Source: a virus
Length of the DNA: 64,000 nucleotides
Virus record (IMG/VR): IMGVR_UViG_3300047166_000016
Location: 1 to 64,000 of that record
Strand: one strand, 5' to 3'
Below are positions 15,945-24,380 of this stretch, one piece after another. The notes below the pieces were generated by a model. It made no database searches and had not been told where the DNA came from. It saw only the letters and a list, made by a program, of their open reading frames with translations. Numbering within the stretch: position 1 is the stretch's first letter; the number at the start of each line of letters is the position of its first letter. Position numbers and translations under genes: made by a program.

Positions 15945-16685
15945 TTACATATTGCCTATCGTGTAAGGCGAATTGACCGAGGCCGCGCCCGCCGATGGGA
16001 TCAGGTTCGGCGTTTGCGCGCTGTTCGGACTGCCGAGGCCGCTCGATAGCCCGGACCAGAACGGCGGATCGCCATTGAGTTGTGTTCCGTTGGCGATGCT
16101 GCTCATCAGGTTATTGAGCAAGCCGCCCTGCGACTGTTCGAGCGTGAGAAGCGGCTGCTCGAAATCCCATTGCCACGCCGACTGGCGCTGCTTGCTTGCC
16201 CCGCTGGTCACGTCGCGGATCGCCTTGAGTATGGCATACCGCCAGAATGCCATCGGTGTTATGACGATATAAGTCCCGCCTAGCGCGGCGTGCTGCGCCA
16301 CGGCGGCCTGTAACGCCATCATGACCGCCAGGTTGCCGGCGAACCCGCCCGATACGGGACGCGAGGGACACCGCATCAGCATGGAAACCGTCAACGGTTG
16401 CGCGATGATGGCGTTGGCCGCGATTTTTTGATTTGCGAACGGATACTTGCCCAACTCGTAATCCGCGATTGTCGCACCGGGCAATGGCTCGAACGCGGCG
16501 AAAAAGTCGTCCAGTCCTGGCGTGATCGCACCCCCGAGCAAACCGGCCACGAAGCTGATTGTTTGCGTAATCGAGATAATCGGCAGCATCCCGAACGGCA
16601 TATTCGTCGCGATCCCGTTCACGAACACGATAGGGCTGCACTGGAACGCCAGCTCGAACGCTTGCTGACCCGCCGTCCCGCTCAT
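15945..16685 (-). CDS. tail hub-associated (Dit-like N-terminal) protein
   Basis: 246 residues encoded directly after the tape measure (ATGA overlap). Features are an N-terminal beta stretch (ELAFQCSPIVFVNGIATNM) and a conserved-looking segment YELGKYPFANQKIAANAIIAQP followed by VSMLMRCPSRP, reminiscent of the Dit-like N-terminal domain of phage hub proteins. The C-terminal 60 residues are Ser/Asn/Gly-rich and probably flexible. It likely joins tube and baseplate. Confidence 0.5.
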   Translation of the reverse strand: MSGTAGQQAFELAFQCSPIVFVNGIATNMPFGMLPIISITQTISFVAGLLGGAITPGLDDFFAAFEPLPGATIADYELGKYPFANQKIAANAIIAQPLTVSMLMRCPSRPVSGGFAGNLAVMMALQAAVAQHAALGGTYIVITPMAFWRYAILKAIRDVTSGASKQRQSAWQWDFEQPLLTLEQSQGGLLNNLMSSIANGTQLNGDPPFWSGLSSGLGSPNSAQTPNLIPSAGAASVNSPYTIGNM

Positions 16686-18523
16686 CCTGGCAAAGCCGCC
16701 GCCGAAGCAATCGCGGAGCCGCCCGTGTTGTTATAGATTTCCACGCGCACCCCGCCGAACCGCCCGTTGAACTGCCGCGCCAGTCCGCCGCGTTCGGCGG
16801 CGATGGTATCGATCCGGTTCGGGTCTGGCCGTTCGTAATCGCGCGCCACGGATACCCCCGCCGCATAGTCGGTTGTGGTGGCCCTCAGACGGTTGCCCGC
16901 AGCCCGCTCGCCGCCCTCGGTCAGTTCCCATTGCGCGAACCATAACTGCTCGCCTAGCGTGCCCTGGTCCGGCGTGTGGCCAAAAAAAGCGGCGAACTGT
17001 CGCGCCCGCGCGCCGCGCCATTGGAACAGTCCGGCATCGCCGCCGACTTTGTTGACGCGGTGCGGATCGAAGCCGCTCTCGGCCTGCGCGTTGGCGAGAA
17101 GTCCGGCGGTTTGCGCCTCGGTCCAGTCGTGGCCTCGGAAGAAATCGTGCGCGATGCGGGCGTTGCTGCCGGTGTCGGCATTGTCGGGCGGCGAATAAGA
17201 GGTCGGAACCACAAGGCCGGAATAACCGCCGCCGCGATAGGACGTTGGATTCGGCCCGAGAAGCGAACCTTGCGCGTTATCCTTTAACCACTTGAAAAAC
17301 CTTCCCAGAGGGGTTTGACCCAAATAATCGCCTAAATCGGTATCGTCCTGTTTGCTGCGATTGAAACTACGAAACCGAGGATCGAGTTCTTCAGACGATT
17401 TATCGCCAAATAGGAATTGTATCGCTTTGTGAACACTTTCGGCAAGAAGGACGATATCGTCCACGAACGTATGAACGGCTTTCTGAAAAGTCCCGTCATT
17501 GATTGATTCGGCGAGAGAATTTATGCCAGAGGCAAGGCCGCCCACGACATTCTCTCCGGTCTTACTGCCCAGAACCGTTTCGACCAGTTTTACAAACGCT
17601 TTCGACAAGTTCTCCAATGGCTTTTCTAAAGGTTTGAGTTGTTCGACCAATACCTTTTCGATCGTTTCACCAGCCAGCGTTAGTTGGTTCGTGAACCTCT
17701 GCCATGCCGTGGCATCGAAATCGAGCGACTTACGATTGGCCTCGAACCCGCGCCCCGCACCGGCGACATCCCCACTTCGCGCACGTCGCGCCGCGTCCAG
17801 GTCTAATCCGAGTGTGCCGAACCCTTCATTTTGAACCAGGTTCCCGAGGAAACGGGGATCTGTCTGTTGCGCGCGGAGTTTAAGCCGCTCTTCCAACATG
17901 ACCGCGACTTCTGCCGCGTTTTTGCCTTGGAGTTGTTGCGGAGAAAGCCCGGCCTGTAGCAGCGCGCCGTATTCCGGCGATCCGGCATTGCCAAGGCCGG
18001 TGCTGACCGCGCCCAACACCCGATCCGGGTCGAGAAGATACCGATAATTCAGCTCGAACGCCCGCTGATCTCCGACCGAAACGCCAAGGCCAGATGCGCT
18101 CCGTTGCGCCCCGGCCGCGTTCTGCGCCAGCCGCGAAAGGCCGAACAGGCCGCCCGCCCCCAATAATCCCGTGAATACCGATGTCAGTTCGGCCCACCGC
18201 AACAACTGCCGCGTGGCGCTGACGATGTTCCCGGCGACATCCTTCGTGCTGCGTGCCATGTCGCGCCAGGACCGCGATTGCCGGTCCACTGCCTTCTGCG
18301 CCACGTCCTCTGCTTCCGCGATGGTCTTTTCGTATCCGAGGCGCGCGATTTGCGCCGCGACCAACGCATCGAAAGACTTCCGCGAGGCGTCGATGCCCTT
18401 CGTTACCTTGTCCCACGCGGCGGGCGTTTTGGAGAGCATGTCCTGATAGGATTTGAAAGCCGACTGATACCGCTTGAACGCGGCATCGTTGACCTCGATA
18501 TCCAACACGGATTTCAATGCCAA
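16682..18523 (-). CDS. tape measure protein with tail lysozyme domain
   Basis: 613 residues. The preferred start is TTG at 18523: an AGCGGAGG ribosome site lies eight bases upstream and the start follows the stop of the frameshifted chaperone by one base. An upstream TTG at 18544 lacks such a site. The first 350 residues are helical with Gly/Ala-rich hydrophobic segments (tape measure). The C-terminal region from about residue 450 (AGLLANAQAESGFDPHRVN...DAGLFQWRGARARQF) matches phage tail lysozymes that open peptidoglycan during DNA entry. It is short for a myovirus tape measure. Confidence 0.8.
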   Translation of the reverse strand: MALKSVLDIEVNDAAFKRYQSAFKSYQDMLSKTPAAWDKVTKGIDASRKSFDALVAAQIARLGYEKTIAEAEDVAQKAVDRQSRSWRDMARSTKDVAGNIVSATRQLLRWAELTSVFTGLLGAGGLFGLSRLAQNAAGAQRSASGLGVSVGDQRAFELNYRYLLDPDRVLGAVSTGLGNAGSPEYGALLQAGLSPQQLQGKNAAEVAVMLEERLKLRAQQTDPRFLGNLVQNEGFGTLGLDLDAARRARSGDVAGAGRGFEANRKSLDFDATAWQRFTNQLTLAGETIEKVLVEQLKPLEKPLENLSKAFVKLVETVLGSKTGENVVGGLASGINSLAESINDGTFQKAVHTFVDDIVLLAESVHKAIQFLFGDKSSEELDPRFRSFNRSKQDDTDLGDYLGQTPLGRFFKWLKDNAQGSLLGPNPTSYRGGGYSGLVVPTSYSPPDNADTGSNARIAHDFFRGHDWTEAQTAGLLANAQAESGFDPHRVNKVGGDAGLFQWRGARARQFAAFFGHTPDQGTLGEQLWFAQWELTEGGERAAGNRLRATTTDYAAGVSVARDYERPDPNRIDTIAAERGGLARQFNGRFGGVRVEIYNNTGGSAIASAAALPG

Positions 18524-18524
18524 G

Positions 18525-19216
18525 TCAGAACCTCCGCTCGGCAATAACCTTCATGAACGCCATCTCGAACCGCTTGCGATACGCCGCCGCGCTGTTCCAC
18601 TCGAAATTGTAAGGCTCGCGACCGAAGAACTCCTCGAAACCCGCGCCCGCTATCCAGTCCAGAACCGTCGCGACTACGCCGCCGCCCTCGCGCCAAAACT
18701 GACGATCTCGGTCGATGTCTTCAACGATGCGGAAAAGTCCGTAAGACTGAGCGACGTAATCTCCGCATTCCAGGCCGGGGCCGCTCCATCGAGCAACGCG
18801 AGCCGTAGGTTGAGCGGATACATCAACCAACCCACAGTAAAAAACACGATGGCGGAATCGACCTCCCGCGCATCGTCCATGTCGATCATCTTCCGGTCCA
18901 CCGCCGCCTGATACGGCGCCGTGGTCCAACCGTCGTCGGTCGCCACGATGGCATTGGAAAGCCGCGTGATTTCCGCCAGAAACGCGGTGCAACTTTCTTC
19001 GGCCCGTTCTTTTTTGGCAACGTCCTTCAGGACGAAAACCGCGACTTTCGTTCCGGCGATCCGGTCCAGTTCCACCAGCTTATTGTGCGTCTTCGCAATC
19101 AGCCAGTAATGCGCCTCGAAAACCTCGCGCGAAACCGGCGTCGAATAGACATAGGCGTAAATCTTCTCGTCCCTATAGAGCGGGACTACCAAATTCATGC
19201 GCTCGTCGATACGCAT
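18525..19216 (-). CDS. tail assembly chaperone, long form made by -1 frameshift (gpGT-like)
   Basis: The 180-residue chaperone frame (18674-19216, MRIDERMNLVVPLYRD...SFGARAAA) ends where the minus-1 frame continues as FWREGGGVVATVLDW and runs to a stop at 18525, giving about 230 residues. The switch lies at AGT TTT GGC (around 18685-18695), where a TTT tRNA can slip back on TTTT. Two overlapping frames ahead of the tape measure gene are the hallmark of tail chaperones (lambda G/GT). Both products guide tube assembly around the tape measure. Confidence 0.7.
18674..19216 (-). CDS. tail assembly chaperone, short form (gpG-like)
   Basis: Zero-frame product of 180 residues, mostly helical (FEAHYWLIAKTHNKLVELDRIAG, KDVAKKERAEESCTAFLAEI). 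It lies between the tube gene (TGATG coupling) and the tape measure gene. No homologous family name can be given from sequence alone; identity rests on position and on the overlapping extension frame. Confidence 0.65.
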   Translation of the reverse strand: MRIDERMNLVVPLYRDEKIYAYVYSTPVSREVFEAHYWLIAKTHNKLVELDRIAGTKVAVFVLKDVAKKERAEESCTAFLAEITRLSNAIVATDDGWTTAPYQAAVDRKMIDMDDAREVDSAIVFFTVGWLMYPLNLRLALLDGAAPAWNAEITSLSLTDFSASLKTSTEIVSFGARAAA

Positions 19217-19659
19217 CAGTTCGGATACAGGTTGGCGTTGATGAGGTAATAACCTCGGATCGTCACGGCAACCAATGGGTCCGAACCGTCGAACGGAAGA
19301 TCGCGAACGTTGTAGATCGCGCAGTTCGTAAGCGCGAACGGAGATAGCGTGGTGCTATCTGGCCAGACCGTGCCATTGCCGAGTTGGGTCGCGTCCGCCT
19401 CCCATTGGAGTTTCCAGGTATTGGCGAACGGTTGCGATTTGATAAGAGACGCCACCAGCGTGAACATCACGTAAGGCTCCGGCGATGTCACCGCGCCGGT
19501 CAGCGTCTCCAAATACTCGACCATGTTCCCGTCGAGCGTGAAACGAATACCGGGCTTGCCGAGATAGGACGCGGAGATATTGAGCGAGGGGTTCGCCGGC
19601 CAGTTTACCGATGCGACAAGGCGGTTAATCGTGCCTTGCGGCACCAAGGGGAACGCCAT
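19216..19659 (-). CDS. tail tube protein
   Basis: 147 residues, beta-rich, directly after the sheath gene and before the chaperones, which is the standard slot for the tube of contractile tails. Sequence features fitting a tube fold are NRLVASVNWPANPSLNISASYLGKPGIRFTLD, then long strands and AVTIRGYYLINANLYPN at the end. It would polymerise into the inner tube surrounded by the sheath. Confidence 0.7.
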   Translation of the reverse strand: MAFPLVPQGTINRLVASVNWPANPSLNISASYLGKPGIRFTLDGNMVEYLETLTGAVTSPEPYVMFTLVASLIKSQPFANTWKLQWEADATQLGNGTVWPDSTTLSPFALTNCAIYNVRDLPFDGSDPLVAVTIRGYYLINANLYPN

Positions 19660-19674
19660 TTAACCCGACCTCCT

Positions 19675-21306
19675 TTATATCGCGAAGCTGCTGATCGTGA
19701 TGTTGAACTGGATCGAGTTGAAGCCCTGCAACGGCGTGAAGATCACGGAGTAACCGTTGTAAGTCCCGGTTTTATACTGTCCCGGATTGGCGGTGTAGTA
19801 TGGCGCGAACGGTATCGCGTTGATGGCGCACTGGCCGGCGAATGTGCCGTTTCCGAGCGCCGTCGCATACGCCGCGCCGGTCAATCCGGTCTGCACCACC
19901 GATCCGAGCGCCAGGCCGAACGTGATCATGTTCTGCAACACGCCGGCCGCCACGCCCTGGCCCGCCGTGATGCCGGCCTGATTGAGATAGACCGGATTGC
20001 CGGGAAGGTTCGCGCCGTTGATGACGAAATTCGTCACGCTGAGCGCGATATTGATTTGCGCGTAATCGGCGGAATACCAGTAGTTCGCCGAGTTACCGTC
20101 CAGCATCTTGCCGAATTGCAGAATGGTGTTGCTGATCCCGCCCTGATAGCCGGTGCCGATCAGCGAGATATTCGCGGTGTTCAGCGTGACGATTAAGGCC
20201 GCGTTGCCGCGCACCGGGAACGGTGTCACGCCGTAGACGAAACGGTTCGCCATCGGCGCGACTTTGTTCGCCGACGACGGGTTGTTGCTTATCCACTGCC
20301 ACATAGAAGCGGCTTGCGAAAACTCGGTCGATGGCAGGCCGCTCGCCGCGGCGGCGTTCAGCGTGCCGAGCACGCTTTCCGCCCCGAGCGTGGCCGCCGA
20401 TGTCGCGCCGATCAGCGTCGATGCCTGCGTGCCGGGTTGCGCCACGAACGTTCCGTTGTAACCGGATGGCGTCATGCCGGTGACGACAAAGGTTTGCCCA
20501 ACGGCGACCCCGTGCGCCGTCGTCGTCGTGAACGTGATGTTCGGCGCGGAAAATGTCGCCGCCGTCATAACGTTCGCGGACCACGTTCCGAACGTCGGAC
20601 ACTCGATCAGTGCGTTTACGCACTTCATCAGGACCGTATAAAATCCGTATGTGGCCTGGCTTGTCGTGACCCAGAAATAGGTCTGCGCCGTCGTCCCTTC
20701 CTTCGTGGCGATGAGCGCGAGGAAGGTCGAATTGCCGTCCCAGAGCCGGGGCACGAGATAGGTATAGACAATGCCTGGATTGGCCGTGATCCAGGTGCCG
20801 AGATACGTCGCGCCGTCGGTCGCGTTGCCCGCCCCAAGCTCCAATACATAAGCCGACGTGATCGACCCCTGCGCGAACCATGTCGTTGCCATCGCGACAA
20901 GCTCGCCAACATCCTCGGGAGTATAGGTGCCCTGCACGCTGGCGCTGGCCGGCGAGCCGGATACGGAATAGGTAAACGTCGAGGCCCCGGTTATGGTGCA
21001 GGTAAACGTGCCGTTATAGGCGGCAGGCGTAAACCCGGCCATCGTCAGCACGATCGTATCGGATACAGTAAAGCCGTGCGCCACGGTGGTCGTAATCGTC
21101 GCGGTCCCGGCGCTCTGGGTGGCGCTGGTAACGGCCTTCCCGCCCGTCAGGAGCGGCGTCAAGTCGGACAGTTGGGTAAGCAGGGACAGAGTGCCTTGCG
21201 CCGTGTTGGTGGCGCCCTGGCTTAGCAGCGCTCCGGTCCCTTGGAGGGTGGACGGGGTAGGACCGACCTGTTGGGTGACGTTCTCGGTGACAATCGAATA
21301 GGCCAT
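19675..21306 (-). CDS. tail sheath protein (DUF3383-type) with two FCCH-like insertions
   Basis: 543 residues. The overall layout (MAYSIVTENVTQQVG start, central STFLALIATKEGTTAQTYFW, late MLDGNSANYWYSADYAQINIALS) fits the DUF3383 phage sheath family. Two inserted beta domains are visible: residues about 55-130 (TTTVAHGFTVSDTIVLTMAGFTPAAYNGTFTC) and about 245-300 (TTTTAHGVAVGQTFVVTGMTPSGYNGTF). Both look like FCCH-type modules that probably face outward. The sheath contracts to drive the tube. Confidence 0.75.
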   Translation of the reverse strand: MAYSIVTENVTQQVGPTPSTLQGTGALLSQGATNTAQGTLSLLTQLSDLTPLLTGGKAVTSATQSAGTATITTTVAHGFTVSDTIVLTMAGFTPAAYNGTFTCTITGASTFTYSVSGSPASASVQGTYTPEDVGELVAMATTWFAQGSITSAYVLELGAGNATDGATYLGTWITANPGIVYTYLVPRLWDGNSTFLALIATKEGTTAQTYFWVTTSQATYGFYTVLMKCVNALIECPTFGTWSANVMTAATFSAPNITFTTTTAHGVAVGQTFVVTGMTPSGYNGTFVAQPGTQASTLIGATSAATLGAESVLGTLNAAAASGLPSTEFSQAASMWQWISNNPSSANKVAPMANRFVYGVTPFPVRGNAALIVTLNTANISLIGTGYQGGISNTILQFGKMLDGNSANYWYSADYAQINIALSVTNFVINGANLPGNPVYLNQAGITAGQGVAAGVLQNMITFGLALGSVVQTGLTGAAYATALGNGTFAGQCAINAIPFAPYYTANPGQYKTGTYNGYSVIFTPLQGFNSIQFNITISSFAI

Positions 21307-22232
21307 TACAGGGGCACCCCATTGGGATTGACGGTCGCCGTCGCCGCTTTAATCAGTTGCAATGCCAAATCGTTTATCCGGGTTTGGTTGTATGACACGT
21401 TGAACTCGACGGTCTTTTTCATCGCGAGAATGTCCAATCCGACCTGGCCGCGCTTTTCGTCGCGCAACGTCGGAGAGTTCATTAAGCCGATAACGTTTTG
21501 ATCCCGCATATAAGCCAAAGCCGTATCGAACCAATCGGACGCCTGCGAGTTGGTAAGGCCGTAGAGCGTGACCCGGACCCGATCCGTCGCGGCCTGCTGA
21601 TGCGAGGCCGTGCCTTGGTCCAGGATCGGCACTGCCTGCAACGCCTCGGTGCCCTCTGGAAAGATATGCACGCTGCCATAGGGCGGACGGAGGTTCGCCG
21701 ACACCGCCATCGATGGGTAGAGCGTCACGGCGGGATTGGCCGGCACGAGCCAGACCGGATCGTATGTCGCGATAGTCAGCCATGCCGGGAGGCTATTCGA
21801 CACAACCAGCGTCGATGGCGATAGCTGCGATCCGACATCCACCAGTTGCGATTGCATGGCGGGATAAACCGCCTCGCCGCCGTAGTGATAGATGCCGGCG
21901 TTTTCGTAATACGAGCCGCGCTGCGAAAACGCGAATTTCAGGTTGGAATATTCCGCGACCCATATTGCGTTCGGCGCGATATCGTTCAAAACATCGACTT
22001 GCTGAGAAGTCGAAAACGTCACCCGGTTGATCGCGAGGTTTTCGTCCTCGTTCTGCGCCTCGTAAGCCGCGACGTGCAGCGAACCGAATACCGTTGTCGA
22101 TGCGGTCGCAAGCCAAAATACATATCCGTCGAGAGGCAGCACGTAGCGAACGTATTGCCGGAACTGGATTTGCTGCTGGCCGGAGAGTTGCCGAAGCCCG
22201 TCGTCGAGCGCGGGATTGAGTTCGCCCGACAA
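21306..22232 (-). CDS. neck/tail terminator-type protein
   Basis: 308 residues from a TTG start preceded by GGTGG. Encoded directly upstream of the sheath and coupled by TAATG. The second half contains RVRVTLYGLTNSQASDWFDTALAYM, a pattern found in gp12-like neck terminators of DUF3383-sheath phages. The first half is beta-rich with aromatic residues. A role at the head-tail joint is inferred from position. Confidence 0.5.
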   Translation of the reverse strand: MSGELNPALDDGLRQLSGQQQIQFRQYVRYVLPLDGYVFWLATASTTVFGSLHVAAYEAQNEDENLAINRVTFSTSQQVDVLNDIAPNAIWVAEYSNLKFAFSQRGSYYENAGIYHYGGEAVYPAMQSQLVDVGSQLSPSTLVVSNSLPAWLTIATYDPVWLVPANPAVTLYPSMAVSANLRPPYGSVHIFPEGTEALQAVPILDQGTASHQQAATDRVRVTLYGLTNSQASDWFDTALAYMRDQNVIGLMNSPTLRDEKRGQVGLDILAMKKTVEFNVSYNQTRINDLALQLIKAATATVNPNGVPL

Positions 22233-22739
22233 TCAATCCACCCAGGCGCGGAAACTGGTCTGATACAAGCCCGTATCGCGAAACGACGGACGAGCCGGGT
22301 TTCCCTTGGCGTAAGGATGAAGGAACCGATGGTTGACGCCGCGTTGCGCCGCTTGTGTCGGAACGCCAGGGACGATGCCGTTCATGAGTTCCTGGTCGAT
22401 GAACTGGCGAAACGCGGCCTCGATCTTTTGTTCCGCATCGTGCGTCGGGGATATCGAGGCAGGCGCGCCAGCCGCGATGTCCTTTAGCGCGTTCTCCATC
22501 GAGGTTCCGATCATGCCGAAAATCGATTCAAGGCCGGTTTCCTCCGCGAACACTTCCATAACGTGATATTTCGCTTCGAGAATATCCGCGACGTCGCCGG
22601 TTGTCTCGAAGCCCGATGGCGCGATGCTGCGCCGAACCGATTTACCGCCGCGCGAGGTTTTGACGGAAACGCGGCGTTGCGCGGCTGGCACGGGTTTCCG
22701 ATACGGCACGTCCAGCACGCCAAGGTGGAGCGTGGTCAC
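22233..22739 (-). CDS. hypothetical head-tail joining protein
   Basis: 168 residues from the GTG at 22739 that overlaps the upstream TGA (GTGA). It has a basic N-terminal arm (KTSRGGKSVRRSIAP), a helical core (TGDVADILEAKYHVMEVFAEETG), and a C-terminal TQAAQRGVNHRFLHPYAKGNPARPSFRDTGLYQTSFRAWVD. It lies among connector genes. It may be a tail completion protein (gp10/gpS-like); no firm family. Confidence 0.5.
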   Translation of the reverse strand: MTTLHLGVLDVPYRKPVPAAQRRVSVKTSRGGKSVRRSIAPSGFETTGDVADILEAKYHVMEVFAEETGLESIFGMIGTSMENALKDIAAGAPASISPTHDAEQKIEAAFRQFIDQELMNGIVPGVPTQAAQRGVNHRFLHPYAKGNPARPSFRDTGLYQTSFRAWVD

Positions 22740-23524
22740 GACAACCCCCAGACCGACTGGCCGTAATCCTGAGCATACGCCAGATAAGCCCGGCCCCACT
22801 TGCTCTTAAAGAAACCCAAATCCCCAATCGTGAGTTGCGATATCGCATCGGTCACGGCCAGCGTCGAAGCTGTTCCGGTATCCGAGGCGGACGCCACAAC
22901 CCCCGCCGACGGAGCGTCCAGTTTGAGCGCGGCGCGTTGCGTCTCGAAATAGGTGTATCCCGGATTGTCCGGCGTGATCGCGAGTTGGGTGTGGCCCGCG
23001 CAGTTGTAGACCGCGAGCACGTAATCGGTCGTGCCGCCCGCCACGTTCAGCACGAGGTTCATCGCACGGTTGAACGCCCACGACAACCAAGGGGAATTGG
23101 CCGTGTTTACTGTTGGAGGCACCACACCGCTTAGCAACAGACCGATAACGACGTTTGTCCCGATAGCGACCGGAGAGAAGGTTTGCAACTGCTCGGCGCC
23201 TGCCGAGTTGCTCGCATAGACGTTGTATCCGACGATCCCCGTCGCCGCTGGCGGCGACGTTACCGTCACCTGGCTGTTCGGCACCGTAATCGTAACGGAT
23301 GCCTCCACGGAGGCCGTCGTCTCACCATTGGCCGAGATATACGTGGTTCGCACGTAAACCGTTTCGAGCGGCAATATGCCGCCGGTCGATGCCGCCAACA
23401 CCGGCATCGGCGGGGGCGCCGTATTCGACAAGAGGTAAAGCGGATCGATCCCCATGGCCTGCTGCACGAACAAGCAATAATCGGGCAAGTTCGGCGTCGT
23501 GGGGTTCGACCATGCCTGGACCAC
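22736..23524 (-). CDS. head completion protein with inserted Ig/FN3-like domain
   Basis: 262 residues. The outer parts form one domain (WSNPTTPNLPDYCLFVQQAMGID at the start; LSWAFNRAMNLVLN... and LGFFKSKWGRAYLAYAQDYGQ at the end), as in small head-tail connectors. In between, residues about 40-125 form a beta-sandwich with VYVRTTYISANGETTAS and GIVGYNVYASNSAGAEQL, typical of FN3 or Ig-like decorations on phage capsids. The insertion probably displays a carbohydrate-binding module on the neck. Confidence 0.55.
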   Translation of the reverse strand: MVQAWSNPTTPNLPDYCLFVQQAMGIDPLYLLSNTAPPPMPVLAASTGGILPLETVYVRTTYISANGETTASVEASVTITVPNSQVTVTSPPAATGIVGYNVYASNSAGAEQLQTFSPVAIGTNVVIGLLLSGVVPPTVNTANSPWLSWAFNRAMNLVLNVAGGTTDYVLAVYNCAGHTQLAITPDNPGYTYFETQRAALKLDAPSAGVVASASDTGTASTLAVTDAISQLTIGDLGFFKSKWGRAYLAYAQDYGQSVWGLS

Positions 23525-23530
23525 GATAGA

Positions 23531-23854
23531 TCAGCGAAACGAAACCGTCGTGTCGATGGTGCCGGTCACGACCGCGACAAGCCCCGTCTTAAAGTTGAGG
23601 CCGGCATAGCTTGGCCCGATATCGAGTTTGGACGGCAACACGTTCGCCGTGCCGAAGTTCATCACGGCAATACCGACGGTGCCGGTCGCCGTCGTGGCCT
23701 GATCGAAAAAACTGACCGAAGCGACTGTCCCGGTCAAAGCATTCGAGTTGATCGAGAACAACTGCCCCGGTGCGGCCTTTACCACGAACGTTCCGGGTGC
23801 CGTGATATGGTAATAAGTGACCGCGACGGGCGCGTTGTAAGGTGTCTGAGGCAT
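23531..23854 (-). CDS. small beta-rich virion protein
   Basis: 107 residues with regular strands (VTYYHITAPGTFVVKAAPGQLFSINSN, ASVSFFDQATTATGTVGIAVMN). Small proteins of this shape next to capsid genes are often capsid or neck decoration proteins. No family was recognised. Confidence 0.5.
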   Translation of the reverse strand: MPQTPYNAPVAVTYYHITAPGTFVVKAAPGQLFSINSNALTGTVASVSFFDQATTATGTVGIAVMNFGTANVLPSKLDIGPSYAGLNFKTGLVAVVTGTIDTTVSFR

Positions 23855-23866
23855 CGTTTCGGTCCC

Positions 23867-24373
23867 TTACGTCGGAAGTTGAATGTCGGAGCGGCCGTTC
23901 GGATCGATCGACATGCTGAAATCGACCATCCCGTTCGGGGCCTTGATGCCGGGCGCGGTTTCCTGCCTCACCGTCGTTTCGGTAACACGCGCGGGCGGCC
24001 GGTCCCGTGTTTTGGCCCGCGCCGTGCGATCGAACGCCAGCGCACCGATGGTGGCGGCCTTCACGCTGCGTTCCTCGCGGGTTTGCAATTCGGCCTCGTG
24101 CGCCATTTCGATTTCCGCGGCCTCGATTTGGCCCATGTCGCGATAGATCAACCCGGAAAATTTCCGCATCGAGCCGTGCGCCTCGGCCGCATCGCGCGCG
24201 CCGAACCGTTCGAGCTGCTTGATGACCAGGGCCTGCTGCGCGGGCGTCCAGCCGTGGCCGATCTCGACCTGTCCGCCTTGCGCGATCTCGATCATATTGA
24301 CCAGATTGTTGACCGGCTCGCGGAAGTGGAAGTGATGGTTCTGGAACGATGGATTGGCGAGATGAAGTGTCAT
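23867..24373 (-). CDS. hypothetical head-region protein
   Basis: 168 residues, highly charged. It has an N-terminal segment FHFREPVNNLVNMIEIAQGGQVEIGHGWTPAQQALVIKQLERFG, a helical middle and a proline/basic linker. Located between the major capsid and connector genes. It may be a neck or assembly protein; the sequence gives no more. Confidence 0.5.
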   Translation of the reverse strand: MTLHLANPSFQNHHFHFREPVNNLVNMIEIAQGGQVEIGHGWTPAQQALVIKQLERFGARDAAEAHGSMRKFSGLIYRDMGQIEAAEIEMAHEAELQTREERSVKAATIGALAFDRTARAKTRDRPPARVTETTVRQETAPGIKAPNGMVDFSMSIDPNGRSDIQLPT

Positions 24374-24380
24374 GCGCGCC

